DNA from: Luscinia megarhynchos
Taxonomy: Eukaryota > Chordata > Aves > Passeriformes > Turdidae
NCBI GenBank assembly: GCA_034336665.1
Contig: CM067592.1
Span: 31,865,942 to 31,929,941, forward strand
Length of the DNA stretch: 64,000 nt
Direction: 5' to 3'
Positions 26,201 to 40,800 of the stretch are shown here, one piece after another. Within the stretch, counting starts at the first letter, position 1; every line of letters begins with the position of its first letter. A model generated the notes under the pieces. The model was not told the DNA's origin. It saw only the letters and a program-made list of their open reading frames with translations, and did not search any database. Made by a program: the position numbers and the translations under genes.

Positions 26201-29200
26201 AAAAATGGGCAGTTGATTTGCCTAACAAAGTCATGTCTGCTTTATCAATCAATATTGTTGCATCACTGCTTGCATAATGCTGATCAAACATTTGGACTCT
26301 GTATTGTGGAGTTCAAGCTGTAGACTGTGTCCTAGCACTCTTTACCTGCTATGACTGTTTTTCACTGCCTGTGAAATACTCCAGTCTTTTACAAAGTTGA
26401 CATCTAGCACTTGTAAGTCAGCTGGATCAGTAGCCAAGACTAAATATTCTTCGTGAAGAGTGAGCATGAGCTCAGCCTCCCAGCTGGCAGCCTAAACCAC
26501 TGCTGCAGGAAACACAGTTTTGTGCTGAAATGGAGTAGGTGAGGACAAGCAGTCTGGTGGTATAGCTTAAGAAACCATAGGATGCTTTAAATTTCCTGTC
26601 ACCTGTGCCCAGATTGTGTCTGCTTCATGGTAAGGTAGATACGTGCCAAGTGAAGCAGTGAGATGATAGAAATAATTGCTTTTCTTCTGAATTTAGAACC
26701 TACATGGATGAAGCAAACATGTTGATGCATGTATTTTAGCTAAGATGGACCATGATCCATAAAAATGCTCCAGATTAGGATGCTAACCAGTTGGATACCT
26801 GATCTGTGTTCTTTTTCTCTCTTTTCTCACTCCATATTGTACATGTGCCACCCATCCACCCTAAAGTACAGCAACAAAATTTAAAGCTTTAATTCTATCT
26901 TCCTAGAGGAAGCAGATTCCTTTGAAAGCCTCATAAAATTGCTTTGGAGGCATGAGAGAGGTATGGAAGTTTGCATGAATGTGTTATTTTATGGTGTACA
27001 CTCTTTCAAATACAAACCCTATATTTGTACATGATAATAGAGCATGATAGGTCAGGAGCTGGGAACTAGCAGCATTCCAGATGAGAAAGCCAGTGCTGTG
27101 CACCTTTCTAAGAGAACTCCAGAAATTTTTAGTGGGTTTGGACTAGTTTTGCTGCTCTCTCAGAATATTCTTATCACCACCCAGCTGAATGAGCTCCTTA
27201 CATTAAAGAAACAGGCAGCTACCAAAGTTTTTGCCACTCTGAGAAAAAATGTCTGAGAAAAAAGCACACGTCTTCTTTCTCTGTGGCAGTGCAGTGTAGG
27301 GCAGGGCTCCCACTACTGCTCTGTGGTAAACTTGTAAGAAATGTGGGTCTGAATCCAGATCCCTTTGCACAAAAGTGAAAAACCTGTGGGCATTTTGTTG
27401 CCCACAGGTTCTCTATAGAGACTGGTCAAATCGTGGTACTGCTGTCATTGGAAGTAGAGATGTCATACAGGAATAGATTTCTCTGCTCCTTTCCTGTACT
27501 GCAAAAAAGCCGAGATTGGCATGTCTTCCAGCTAGCACAGCCACCTTTTTATTACCAATTTCTTCCTTTTCTCATACTGGTGTCCTGCTGGGGAGTGTTG
27601 AAAAAAGCACACAGTGTTCTGACTGTCTTCAGCTTTCTGTCAGCTTTTGAGCTTCTGCCAGCTTCTCTTTGTCAGCTCCCAAAGCCACTCTAAACTTCAG
27701 AGGTGCTGGGGTTGTGACCAGCTTTCTGGCTGGACTTAAACTTTGCAGAGAGCCAGCCTCCTGAAGTGTGTGTTTGGTAAACAGGCGAGACTTCAGTAAT
27801 AAGTTTAAACACGTGAAATTAATTCTGTTATCATGGATGCACTGCAGTGTCTCTGCTGTCAGCCCACTTCTATCACTGGAATGCATAACATAAATTTCAA
27901 TTTTTGTGGTCCTAGGGTAATACTCCTCATCTGTCATGGTGTGGGTGCCTCTGGCCAGGGACTTGCCTTACAGAGGTTCAGCACGGGGCAGTACTACACC
28001 AGCGCTTCCTCAGCAGTTCCTTGCCTGCCATCTCCCTGTTTTGTCTCACTGACCACAGGACAGCCTCTGGTGTAATGTAGCAGCATTGCAGCAGAGACTC
28101 TGCAGTAACTCCTGCCAGTGCAGGAGCTTGCGGCATACTTTCATACTGTGCACTAGCGCTGAATGTGAATGACTTCCCCTGCATTGCTGGACTTGCAGAA
28201 ATTTGCAGTATGGCCCTTAGTAGTAAGGCTAGATCTGACTGAAGAAAGGATTGTTCCTGCCACCTTCTTCCCTTCTCTTTTAATACTCTAGCTGAAGATG
28301 AAAAATAAAAAAAAGGGATTGAATCTAAATGAAAAAAGTAAGAACATGGGACAGGTTCACAAGGCATATTTCTTATCATGTTAAAATGCTGGAGGTTGGG
28401 ATCCTGACCTTTATGGATCCTTCTTCAGGAGAAAGAGTTCGGCTGAGATATTTTGCTTTTGCTCCACCCTGGCATTACAGGAGAGCCTGTCCCACAAAGA
28501 GTTTAATTCATGGTTTGACAGGTTTTAGCAATGGCTTGTCTTTTACGCTGACAGTTTCTGTGTCCTATGTATGTCACATCTATAGCCAATTTCCCTGGCT
28601 TTCTGACCTGCCTTCAGACTGCCAGTGGAACTTATAAACAGGGCTGTGGGCCCTACTACTAGCAGCTGTGAGGACTAGCAAGGCCAAGCTATTGTATATG
28701 TATAAAGGGTATTTAGAAGATGCTTTGTGAGAGAAGAAGGCAAGCCTTTTAGAGTCCAGTCATAGCCTTCCCTGCTTGAGTTTCCAAAATTCAGTTTACT
28801 TCCTGGTCTTTGAATAGCACACTTTATTGTTCACAGTCTGAATCCAGCAGCAGAGTCAAGGGAACTTTTAAGGGTGAATAAAGCTAGCCAGCCTGTGGCT
28901 AGTTTGGTGTTGTGATGGAACAGGCCAGCAAACAAAGATTTCTAGCAGGAAGAAAGTGATTTCAAGGCCATCAGGGGACAGTGTATATTATTCCGTGATT
29001 AAATATATCTACTGAGTGACAGAAGGGAAAAAGAAAAGATAATCTCAGGCTTGTCTGGCAGATGCTTACCTAAAATACATCATGAACATTTCTCTAAGAT
29101 ATGCTGCTGATGGCAAGCAGTAGCAGGTGCAAATTAATGCTAACCGTTTTCCCATGTGCTTTGCAAGTGCATTTCTTCATTTTGCCATGGAGAAAGCAAG

Positions 29201-32200
29201 GACTCAACAGCATGATCAAAGTCTCACAGAAAACAGGGAATAAAATATTAAGTTCTCTGGAGATTCCTAGATCTCTAGGGTTTTTTACTTTTGTCTTTCA
29301 CACTGTCTTTATGACGTGTTACGGCTTCTGTGGTAGCAGTGGTGTCACTGTGCTCCTCAGTTCTGTGTGGCAAAGAATGCTGCTGCTGAGCTCCAGCTGG
29401 CATGGTGGCTTGCCATTGTGGCTGTACAGCTGAAGAAGAGCACCTTTACTAGTGAACTGTAAATGGACATTACTATAACTTAGATATATGTAAAACTTGG
29501 ATCCTATTTTCATTTTACTACAGAAGTGACTTTTTTATATTCTCATGTTGTTCTATTGACAGTCTCTATTTTGCAGAAGTTGTTTACATATTTAAAAGAA
29601 AGATAAAATAAAATGCAAATAATTTTAAATGCAACGTTGAGTGTGATAAGCTTTCCTTGTGAAATCTGTTGTGTTTAATGGAAGTGTGGAGTTTACTCAA
29701 TTTCACTAACAAATAACTACAGTGTGAATGTAAGGCTTAACACACACACTTCTGGTTTCTCTTGTGAGATCTATCACATTTCCTGAGTTTCCTGAAACTT
29801 TCCAAAACTAATGATAGTGGATCATTTGGCTTGTAAGTGAGGAATACCCTTATACAGATGGCTGTTCTGGAAAAATTGGGTAAGATTGCTCTACAGCAGC
29901 TGAAATCGTTTTCAGTATATGATAAGGTGCTGTGCATAAACACTGATGTTTTCTACAGCCTCTTAATGTTTCTGAGATAAGGTATCTCCATATTAATCTG
30001 GAAAAGTCCTTTTTTTATTCCATCTTTTGATATCAGTTGAAAAATAAGAAGTCTAAACTGCAGATAATTAACATATGCTTTTGTGGTGGGTACAGTTCCT
30101 ATTCTAATTTATCTGAATAAGCAGAAGAGTTCCTCTCTTGCTGACTGTTATTGCTGAGAATGTGATCTGCCACAAGGTGTTCCGTAATCCACAGAGAACC
30201 AGGGTCGTGATCATAAATCTAAATTGCAGATGTCCTAAATTGCATGTTTTCTGTGGTAACAAATTCTAATGCCATAAATGCCAAACAGTGCAGGATCAGC
30301 CAGACACAAAACTTAGCCCGCAAGTGGCAGTTTTTTTCTTACTCCATTGTGTAGAGTAACAGAATTTAAAAAAAAAGTCTTGGTTAGAGATTGCATTTTT
30401 AAAAATAAAAATGGTCCTTTTCAAACGTTTTTTCCTGAAAATCCTGCAATGAACGAAAACCTTCACCATATACACACAGACTTCTTCCCATTAAAATGGT
30501 ACTTCTCAGTACTTTCTTTTGCAAGTTGGCTATATCATGCTTGTATTTGAAAAGCTCACAGCATCACAGCATTTTAGAGCCTATTTGAAAATTTTTAACA
30601 AACCTGAAAATAATCCTGTCACTGTGCTTCCTTATTGTGACAGAAAAAATCTCAAAATGGCAAAAACAGCATGGCAGAACTGTAGAAACCTTTGGAAGAA
30701 ATAGTGAGCAATCAGGAATGAGAAATCAATCGGGTGACTTGAATTTAATAAGCATGAACTACAGAGAGCATTATCTTTCTCCATTGTGAATTTGTAAACT
30801 TCATTAATTACTCTTTCCCATAGCTTTTGTGTTAATAACAATTTTCTTTCTACCAACTTGTCCACTGTGTGACAATTTTTATAGGACTGTGCTGTCAGCG
30901 GGCTTCCTTTGAGAAATAGAAAATTGTGCCATGGATACTGTTTGGAGTTAGGAATACAATAGGGAGACTGCTACTTTTCAGTCTTACTGTGGTATGGCCA
31001 CTTTGCAATCTGCATTATAGGGGAAGACAGTGCATTGTGTCGGGAATCTATTTAAAGTTGTTTTTCTCCTCCTTTATGGAAACAAAGCTGCTGTCTATAC
31101 TTGCTGCCAAACTAGTATATCATTAAATTAACCAAGCTGCAAACTCAGGTGACTACTGGTGTAGTTTAATGTGGGTCTTACTGCATTTTCAAGTTTGGGT
31201 CGTGTCATACCATACCCTTCACAATTTTCTGGTAGCAGTTTTTTGACCTGTGGATTGTTCAGAACTCTGGTACAATGTGGTGTCCTGGAATGGCTGTCTA
31301 ATGCGTGTTTGATTCATATTTATATTTGTGAATAGTGAGAGTTGGCAGCATCAGAGACATCTTTAGAGGACTGCTGTATGAGACATTGAATAAGTGATCA
31401 TCACTATATTCTATAATAGGTTACTGGAATTTTCAAGATGTTCACAGTGACTGCACTTTTGTCCTTTGACATGCTGCATCATAACACAGCAAAGCTCCAA
31501 AAAAAAGGGGGGGAAAAAGGGTTATTTGCACAAATATATGAAAAATTAAACAAATAGCTTTGTAAATATGACTTAACAAGTTTTGTTGTTTCACATGAAA
31601 TCTATCTACCAAACCTCATTCCTGTTTCTCTGCCTTATGTTCCAGCTCCTGTTAACATTTACCAAAAACTATGTTCCTAATATTAACAGCCAGGAAAATG
31701 ATAGTTTATTTTTTCCCCTAAGTGCAAGAATCAGGCCAGTTTTTTTGTTCCTACGAAAACCATTCTGACCAGCAGATGTCAAATTCGTGTTCTACCTGAA
31801 TGGGAATAGGATCTTAAAATTGGAATTTACTCTAAGGAGCTGTATAGCACTGGTTTTCAGTCAAATAAAATATGAAGATACCAACAGTAAAACATGACAT
31901 TATTAGGGATAGAAGAAATCTGTATATTCATGATTGATAAAAATGTTTTCAGGATATCCCCTCCTTCCTTTAAAAAGCCTAATTTAAAATCTGCTGTAAA
32001 GCAAGAGCCAAAATGTTGGTACCTTGAAATGATGTGGTCGGGGAGACTTTTGGTTCTGAGTAGCTGTAGCTGTTAGGTGACAGTGAGAGCTTCTTAAATC
32101 TTTGGCAGGAGAGCAGATCCTTAGCTGATGGAAGCTGGCATGGCTTCATGACCTGTGATAATCAAATCTGACAGTCTTAGATACTGATGGAGTGGTAGCC

Positions 32201-34760
32201 TTAGTGAAATGCTTTAACAGTTGATTTGGAGGATTAATATAAACAGACTGAAAGATATCTCTAAATTTAGTCAATACTACTATATGGCATTAGATGTGGG
32301 CCCAACTGCAAATGCCTTTCTCAGGGTCAAAGATCTCACCTGACCACTTTTGATTTTGTCCTTGAAAAGGGGGTTTGATACCCTCTTTTGAGCAGATTAT
32401 CCCCTTCTGCCCCAAGAGGCAAGAGCTGTTGAGGGTTTAATTTTTTTTATCCTTAAATCTGAATTCTTAATTTGAGTTCTCATCTCTGACTGCTTGAGTG
32501 ACTGTGGTCTTCAAGGAAAAAAAAAATCAAAACCAAACAGTACTTAAATTTTTAAGTGGGATTTTGATTCATCTGGTTTTTTTCCTGAGGTCTGTCAGTG
32601 CTTCTCCAAACCAGAGGTTTGTCTGGATAATGGAAGTGAACACAGTTCCTTGAGGGCCTGTGATGTAACTATGCTGAGAAAAGAGACTACTAGCCCCAGA
32701 AGGGCTGAGGAGTTGACAGCTCATCTCTCTCCTTTGATTTACCCCTGTTCCTAACAGTACTTGTCACAGGGCTTTACAAATTAATTTTCTGCTTAGCACA
32801 TACTTTTTTAGCCACCTTAAATGAATGACTCTCAGTGGTATCTGTGAGCATAATACTGACAAGGTGAGCAAAAATAGAAGTTTAGAAGAGAGGGGTGACC
32901 TGCGTTTTGACTCTGCAGTGACCAGCAGAGAACTGTTGGGCTGTGCTTTTAAGAATGTCATACATTCCTCAGCTAGAGTAGTGATGAATGTGAAAGAAAG
33001 GAGCAATTGCTATGGTTTAGAGATGTGAATTAGGACGTTTAGGGCATCTGTGGGGATGAATAGACATGTCTTTGCAAATCCTCATCAACCATGAAAATAT
33101 TTCAAAACGATGAGATGCAGAGCTACAGCCAAAAGGGGCTGGGAGACTAATTACTTTTGAGTACTTTGCAGCCCTAGAGTTGAACTACGGATATTTAAAA
33201 TCTATTTTAAATATTTAAGTGCTGGCATATTAGCATACTGTTATTTTTGGGATGTGAAATCTTGATGCTAGGGAGCTCCTGCACAGATTTAGCCATATTA
33301 TCTATAGTAGGATATCCATTTGCAGAAGATTTATTCATGAAACCTAAAATGGATAAAAACTTTTAGGGTGCTGAAATTCACCCTTGTCCACTACTCCTAA
33401 CAGTTCTGTGATTCTTTTGTGGCACTTCACTCATCTCTGTAGGGCACAAGTTTAAATTCATTTATATTCAGGTTATTGGTAAGAGGGTGTCTGTATGGTT
33501 TTGAGCATGTCTTTTTTTACAGGGAAGACAGGACAAACACAGTTCCTTGCTTTTGTCATAGTATTGTTGTTTCATTAATGCACCATTTTGGCTACTAATT
33601 TGTGAGATGCTGACAGAAAACAAAACAGAGCTGATAGCTGTTTCCTATTGCACAGATAATTACAGCCTGCTTTAGTAAGTGCTTGGCCCTGATGCACTTG
33701 CAGCTTTGTTGTAGTGAACCAAAGAGAATTTAAAATTATACAAATGTCTGGATTTTACTAACTGCATGTGAGTGACTGTGGGTATTCCTCTTCTTTATAC
33801 TAAAAAATAGTATGGAGTACCTAGCACAGTAGTAAAAACCAAGAGGGGAAAAGGAAAATTTTTCTTTTCCTTCTTCTTGTTTATTGCTGGAATCCCTTCT
33901 CTGAAATCAGTAGTTAATAACTTACATGGTGATTAATTTCTTATGACAAATAACATCCCAGTGAAAGATTAATACGTTCACTAGATCATACGCACGTGAT
34001 TTACTTGAGGGATTATACCACTAAAAGACTTTGTGACTGACAATGCAATTGCTCAAATCCATTTTGAATGGTGCTGCATAGCAGTTACCATTCAAGTCTG
34101 TTATTGTCAATATTACTGACTGTAAAGGGGAACAGAGTTCAATGTATTACATTGTATCAGGGAAATGAAACAGTAGCACAAAATAATTTACAAATCAGTT
34201 TTCAAACTGAATATTTTATAAAAAACCCAGGAGTATTTGCTAAAGTCGTACTACCAGAGTTCACTTTATTTCTTTCTTTCTTGATAAGAGAGGTGGGTAT
34301 TTTATGTATAATTACATAACACTCAAGCTCTTCCATGGCATGAATATAGGGTGGTTTTTTCATCAATCTCTGTCTCTATGTCTATCAAGTTTATTTATAA
34401 GCTGTTGATTTTTACTGATTATCTGCTTTGGGTTGAGTCAGTATCTGAAAGTTCTCAAGCATGGGTGCCTCTTGCCTTCTAGATGGCTAGAGCCACACCT
34501 TGGGAGCTTCTTACTGCTTCGTGCTTAGGTATGGTTTCCATCCTTGGTCAAAGACTGGATCTCTGAGGCTTAAGCAGTAATATGTTATTTCTAAGTGTTT
34601 AACTGTAGAGTGTGTTTGAAATAAGTTTTTTCCAAAGGAATAATAAATCTGACTTGTACTGAATTAACAGAAAAAAATCTAGCATTTATACAAGGACATG
34701 GTGTAGCTAGATTTTTCAGTTGTTGCTGAATCTGTTTATTGTTCTTTTTTTTAATTGCAG
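23287..34760. other. SH3GL2 intron 1, distal part before exon 2
   Basis: I recognise no exon here. The notable low-complexity items are a T/G-rich tract at 26017-26119 and an A-run at about 25431-25444. The polypyrimidine tract and TTAATTGCAG acceptor at the right edge define exon 2. ORFs of up to 133 codons around 27.6-28.6 kb lie on both strands and have no recognisable family motifs. Confidence 0.65.
26017..26119 (+). repeat. T/G-rich low-complexity tract, (GGTTT)n-like
   Basis: About 100 bases made almost only of T and G, with units TTGGTTTGG, GGTTTTGG and (GTT)n. The strand asymmetry is complete: no A, and only two or three C. Confidence 0.85.
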
Positions 34761-34829
34761 AAAGTGAGTGAAAAAGTAGGAGGTGCAGAAGGAACAAAGC
34801 TAGATGATGATTTCAAAGAAATGGAAAGG
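34761..34829 (+). CDS. SH3GL2: SH3GL2 exon 2 (residues 16-38)
   Basis: This exon has 69 nt and is phase 0 on both sides. The acceptor is TTAATTGCAG and the donor is AGG|GTAAGT. It reads [18 protein letters not shown] followed by KEMER, the start of BAR helix 1. The phase-0 entry fits the known exon 1, which ends after residue 15 and is not in this window. Confidence 0.97.
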
Positions 34830-37800
34830 GTAAGTCTAAATACAGCATATATTCATTATTACCATGCATTTTTTCTTTCTAGGACAGGAATTTCAAAGGT
34901 TTTGTCCTGGAATCACTCAGAGAATTTTGCTATACTTAAGTTTTATTCAGCAGGACTGAATTTTCCATTTTCTGTTACTTTTTGTTTTCTAACCAAGGGA
35001 TATGTAATGTATGGCACTCTATAATGCAAATATTTCATTCAGAGGTTGAGGCTGAAGTCAGCTACAAATTAGCTGCATTTAAACCATTTTAGAGGATCTC
35101 TGAAAGTTGAGTCAGTGTACAAGACAGCCATTTCTGTGGTGAAGGGTGCTGGTAACTCTCTGCTTCTTGAGGATCAAGGCACTGGGCATGGCAGTGGCAC
35201 TGCACTATTAATTCACAGGTTCAGAGGTCCTGTTAGGCAGCCTCCACTGGCAATGTGCTTCAGGTAGATGGGGCTAACCCTCCAACAGGCTGTTTGGTGA
35301 GGCTGGCAGTGATAGCACTGAGTGTCTCAGTGGAAGGGTAAATAAAAAGAAAAAAAGCCACAGCTGTGTGTGGCAGTGATAGTATTTCACTCAAAAGGAA
35401 CAGTAAGGGCAGCGTTTTTTCAGGCTTCAACTTTGAGAGGTACTATCAAATCTTGTAATAAAAGCTTGTGCTAGGAGATTTGTAAGATATGTATCTGATA
35501 TAGAACTCTGATTAAGAGAAAAAGAAGCTATTTATCTGTACATATGAATAATCAGGTGGGGAAAAAATCTTGGATGTTTAGTAATGGGCATATCCATTGT
35601 ACTTCTTACAAAAAAAGCACAGAGCTGATTTTTCCCTCTCGGGTTCTGCTTGAATGGGTAACCAGTATAGGCATTCCTGCTGGAAGATGTTAACAAGGAT
35701 TCAGAAAACTGGGGTGGAGTTTAGAGAGGAAAACAGGACATTGCAACAGCCAGGTGTGGGTCTGCTCGTGGGCAGGATGGGTTGGCAGGGCAGGAGACAA
35801 GAGCACTGAAAGCTGAGGAAGGAATGGAGTGAACTTATCAGCTGCCTCCACACTCCCCACCTGGCCCTGTGTCCACTTCCAGCTTTTCTGCAGGCAGTGA
35901 GCATGATCCTTCTGCATGTCCCTGACCTTCTGTTCCCTCGCCCCCACTATCCTCTGCAGCCTCCTAGCCATTTCTGTGTTCCCTGCCAGGCAGTTCAGCT
36001 GCTTATTCACCCAGGTCTGGCAGACCACTCTTGCTTCCCTTTGTAAAGGATAGAGCAAGACCCAGCAGATGGCAGTGGCAGTAGGAAACAGGAAAGACAT
36101 TATGACAGCATGATGCAACCAACCTGTCTCAGGTGTTCTTTTTTAAAATAGGAACATGCCATTATGATAAAGGACTTTGCTCTGTGGGACAAAAGCTACC
36201 TGCAGAGAAATAAAATGTGTCCTCATAAATACAGAGTACAGGGCATTATGGGGATCCCCCAATCTGCCAAAGCAGCATTTTTTTCTCTGAGACCTGACTC
36301 TGAGAGTAGCTGCATTCATTCTAGGATGTGGATAGGGGCTGCTTCCTAAGAAAGGAAGATTTCTTACTACAAAAGAAAGTAGAAGAAAGTAATGGTATTC
36401 AGTTCTAAGTTTTTTTAAGTCCGAAATATGGGAATCAGTCAGGGAGAAACACATGATCAGTGCATTCATGCTGATAGCAAGCAATTTCAAGAAACTGGGA
36501 ACTTCCTTACCCCTATTTTACCAGACCCTCCTCTGGAAGAGATAAACAGCTCATTTTTTTGTTAATGGTTGGTTTTGAGTGACTTCTGCTTTCCTCTCAT
36601 TTTGCCAGTTATTAGGGGATCATAGATAGACAGTTCTCCAAAAAATTGTCAGTGACTGTTCTATGAAAATGTTTTCCCTATTGTGGATGGTTCCCAGGGG
36701 GATATAAAGAATTAGCACTGTGCAATGATCAAATATATCAATAAAGCTGTACAACGTACAATTCCTAACACATTCTGAAGTGTGCCATACTAATGATTAG
36801 CCTTACTCGAGAACAGACCTGCTATAAACTGAAATGGCAGACTCATGCTTTAGTAGTTTTCCAGGTATTACCACCATTCGGGTACCAGGGCTATTCTGAA
36901 ATACATAAAATACAAGACGAGTTAAAAGAATTTATAAGAACTAAATGTGAGAAAAACGTGTTCCTTTTGTCTAACTTTCATGTTTCTTTTTGTTTACCCT
37001 CTGTCCTCTAGAAAGTGGATGTTACCAGCAGGGCAGTTATGGAAATCATGGCAAAGACAATAGAGTATCTTCAGCCAAATCCAGGTAACCTAATTTCACA
37101 CTTTTACAATTTTACAGCATGTTTTGAAAACACTCTTTCTTATCGGTATAAAGTCTGATGGATCTCATCCTCACTGGTGCAATTAAGGTTGACACAAAAT
37201 TGGTGAAGTTACCATAAAGTGAACAACAGAGATGAGTACAGGCCTCTGTGTTAGGCTGTCACAGTGAATGGAGACTGGCTTTGGAAGGCTTGTTTTCTCT
37301 TGAGTCTTCTTTCTCTAGGTAGGTGGGCAGCACATGCCCAGGAACTGGGTGCACTCCCTTGTAGGAAGCAGCGTGTCAGCGCTGTGAGCGTGGGGACTGC
37401 CTTGGGGCTGGCACTGGCAGTGCTGCCCAGGGCAGCAGGGCAGGGCTGCAGCCAGCACCCATCCTCGGCTCCAGCCAGGAGCTGGAGGCACGGGCAGCTG
37501 CAGCCCTGGCAGAGGGCACAGCCCTGGCCGTGGGGCAGGTGAGACCCCACAATCAGCCCACACCTGAGGATCAGGAGAGGCATGGTACGAGCGTCTGCAT
37601 GAGGCAGCTCTTTCCTTTACCTTCCCAGTCATTTGCCATGTGAAGGAAAAGGACCAGGCAGTCCTTGCAGACCAAAGTTCCAAAGCAATTTCCTTCATGG
37701 CACAAGAAGAGATTTTCCACTTTTCCTCTGCTCCTCTGGCCATTTCTTACCCTTGTTGCGTAGAAGGAATGGTACGAAAGAGCTGTTGGTGTCATACTGG

Positions 37801-40800
37801 AGAAGAGGACTGAAAATCAAGTATTACCAGACATGTCAAAATTGAACCCTCAAAATAGAAACCAATGAGTCTTTTCCATAGGAAAATGAAAGAACTGGTT
37901 TGATTGGACTGCAAAGGTTTCTCGCAGGGACGGGTGATGTGAATCTGCAATAAACAAGCAACCATTCACTGAATATTGTGGAGATTTCTGTAGTGATCAG
38001 GAATGTAAGTGTTTTGATACTAGTGTAAGTCAATGCCAGCATCACTGGTAAGATCAATGGAGTAAGCTTGTGATAAATCACAGAATCACAAAATATGCAG
38101 AGTTGTAAGGGACCACCAAGGATTAATGAGTCCTGACCCTACAGAGCACCATCCCCAAGAGTAATACCATATGCCTGAGAGCGTTGTTCAAACACTTCTC
38201 AAACTCTGTCAGGCTGAAAGTAAAATTAGGCCTTCTGTCTACCATAAGCATCTTAGAGTTTCATGGAACTACAGACCAAATTCATATATTTTTACACTGA
38301 GAATTTTTTTTCCTAATAGTTGGAAATAAATTTGAGCTTCTGTGAAATGTTTCAACTCCAGTGTATTATGCTGAAAGACTATTACTCGTACAGATTACTT
38401 GGCAATATTTTCATGCTAGGCCACAAAAGAGAAGAAAATATTTTGATGATGCTGACAGTGGATTGAGAAAAAAATAAGAATAGTATTTACAAGTTCAAGA
38501 ACTGCTAGAGAGAAAATAATGATGGCTGGAACACTTTCTATGTCAGCAGATTAAATTCTGTTTATGACTTGAGAACACAGCTTCATTGCATGTACTCCGC
38601 AGGAAAAGCAACAGGATTGGCAAACATTACAGGGATAGTGATAAAATTGTTAACTGCTGTCAAACTGTTGTTAAGCAACACTGCGTAGACTGAGTAATAA
38701 GCCTTGGCTGTTCAGTGCTTCTCTGACTGCCTCCTTGACACATCTGAGTGGTTATGATTGCTGTGAGTCGTGAAACAGGCTCACAGCAAAAGCAGAGAGC
38801 AAAATTTCTGCAGGTAGCTAAGGCTGCGAATTCAAGCAATTCAGGCAGATATAAATTTGCAGTGCTGCATGAAAGAGCAGTTTCCATAGTCCATCTACAT
38901 ATCCCTTCATCTGCTTATGGCGCATGCAAGTAGAATAAAAAAATTAACATCATGATAGGCAGGAGGAAGACTCACTTTTGTGCCAACATAGTGAGATAAT
39001 GTTTTTCATTCCACAGGTAAGAGGGAAGGACTAAAACTTTCCAGCACTCACCTGAGCTTAGATTGTTTTATGTCAGTTGCAAAAGGGCTCCCTATAGTGA
39101 GAGGAATTGTAATTTATTTTTTCAATAAAATAAAAATTTTTCACTTTTGAAATTCTCCCTGCAGTTGTATTACCTTTTGCATGGATCCCCTTAAATGGCA
39201 GATTCTAGTATTTCCATTTGCTTTCTCATTTTCATAAAAACTAGGAATATTACATGGTGAAAAAAGAGGAAATGCGATTTTAAAAACAAACAACCTAAAA
39301 AACAGGCCAAAACAAGCCACAAATAAGAAACAAACCTTTTAACAGCAGTGTTTTAAAGAAGATTAAATGCTTACCTGGGTTTGGTAGGAAGAAGAGGAGT
39401 TGGGATGCAGCACATATTCCTTGATAAGTAAGATGGAAAACACTTGGATAGCACAGTACTGTGGTACTAGAGATATCTGGGTCTTTGGTGTTTTGAAATG
39501 TCAATAGAAGAAGTGTGCATCATTGTCTAACTTTTGCTTTCCACTCTTACTTACCTTGCTGTCCAAAATATAGCCACTTTATTTTTTTCATATTCCCTCT
39601 TAGTTTAATTTCTGAAACTACTCCCATTTGCTCCTGATTTAATTCAGCTTGCTGCCTCCATTCCCCTGACTAATTTTGTTTGTGCCTTATTTTCTTTTGT
39701 GCTTCTGTATTTTCTTATTGCCATCATCATTTCAATGACATTTAACTTCATTAAAATGCAGTTCTTATACTGAACATTCAGCATGTCTACTGATTGTAGT
39801 TTTGTAGTGGGTAGAAACAGAAGGCATCAAGAAATTCAGATGTTGAAAAGCATAATCTGGTGGCACTCAAAGAAGCAGGAAAACTAAAGAAACCATAATT
39901 ACTAAATGTTAAAGATATGTTGCCCTTTCATAGCTGCTTCTCAGGCAAAACAAGTGCTGTGAGACTTGCCTGATTTTCCTGTGTCTGTTTCCATGTCTGT
40001 ATCTGTGCAAACACATACATAAGCTGCAAATTGAAACATACTCTACAAGAACTCTCTCTTGATATGCACTTTTTACAATAAATATATGGAGAACATTTGT
40101 TGACTCCAGTCTGCTAATATCGCATTTTGTTGAAGTAATGTGTGCAAGGTTGAGTTTTGTCCAGTCAGGTACACAAGGGTGTGAACTACTGATGTTCTGT
40201 AAAGAGTAAAACTAATTTTAAGAGCACCATACAGTCAAGTGTTTGCAAGGGGGGAGGTAGAGGTGTTCATAGCTGCCCTGCAGTAGCACACACAGTAATG
40301 TAGATAAGAAACATGCTCTGAGTCTCCGTTGCTGGCAATAGGATTTAGCTGGAAAAATTTGATGTCAAGTGGCATTAATTAATTCACTCTTCAGGCCATT
40401 TGCATACTGTAGTTAAAAAAATTCACTAAAGCACATCAGCAAACAAATTAGTTCTTTTATAGTTGCTGTCTTTGTTTATGATATTTTTGTCCTTTCTTTT
40501 AATATCTGATCTTCAGTTGTGTGTCTGGAATAAAATGCAAGCTAAAGTACAGTTGAAAACCTTTATTGAAGTAGGAGTTTCCCTGAAGCCTCATAAAAAG
40601 CATAAAGCATTGCAAAGGTTGCTGCACATCATGTTTGGGGACACAGGCTTTCCTTAATATTCTGCAACAGAAAAACTTTAAAACATTTTAAAAATGAGAG
40701 GTACCACAGTTTAATCTTTAGTGTACCCAGTCTGAACTTTTCCTTGAGGGGAAGGCTGGCTCAATCTGGTATCCATCTGGTACCTAGGGATTTTAAGATT

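Noticed and set aside
27629..28637. Cluster of 80-133-codon ORFs on both strands in intron 1
   Set aside because: Mutually overlapping frames with no similarity I recognise and no compatible splice sites into SH3GL2.
1..34760. SH3GL2 exon 1 (first 15 residues)
   Set aside because: I looked for the exon 1 start (MSVAGLKKQFHKATQ-like) followed by a donor in the + frames and did not see it. Intron 1 is very long in vertebrates, so exon 1 is expected upstream of the window.
37315..37743. 142-codon minus-strand ORF over the GC-rich block in intron 3
   Set aside because: It is explained by GC-rich composition with few stops. The translation is Pro/Ala/Cys-rich with no family signal. The splice-like structure on the plus strand is the better observation and is reported separately.
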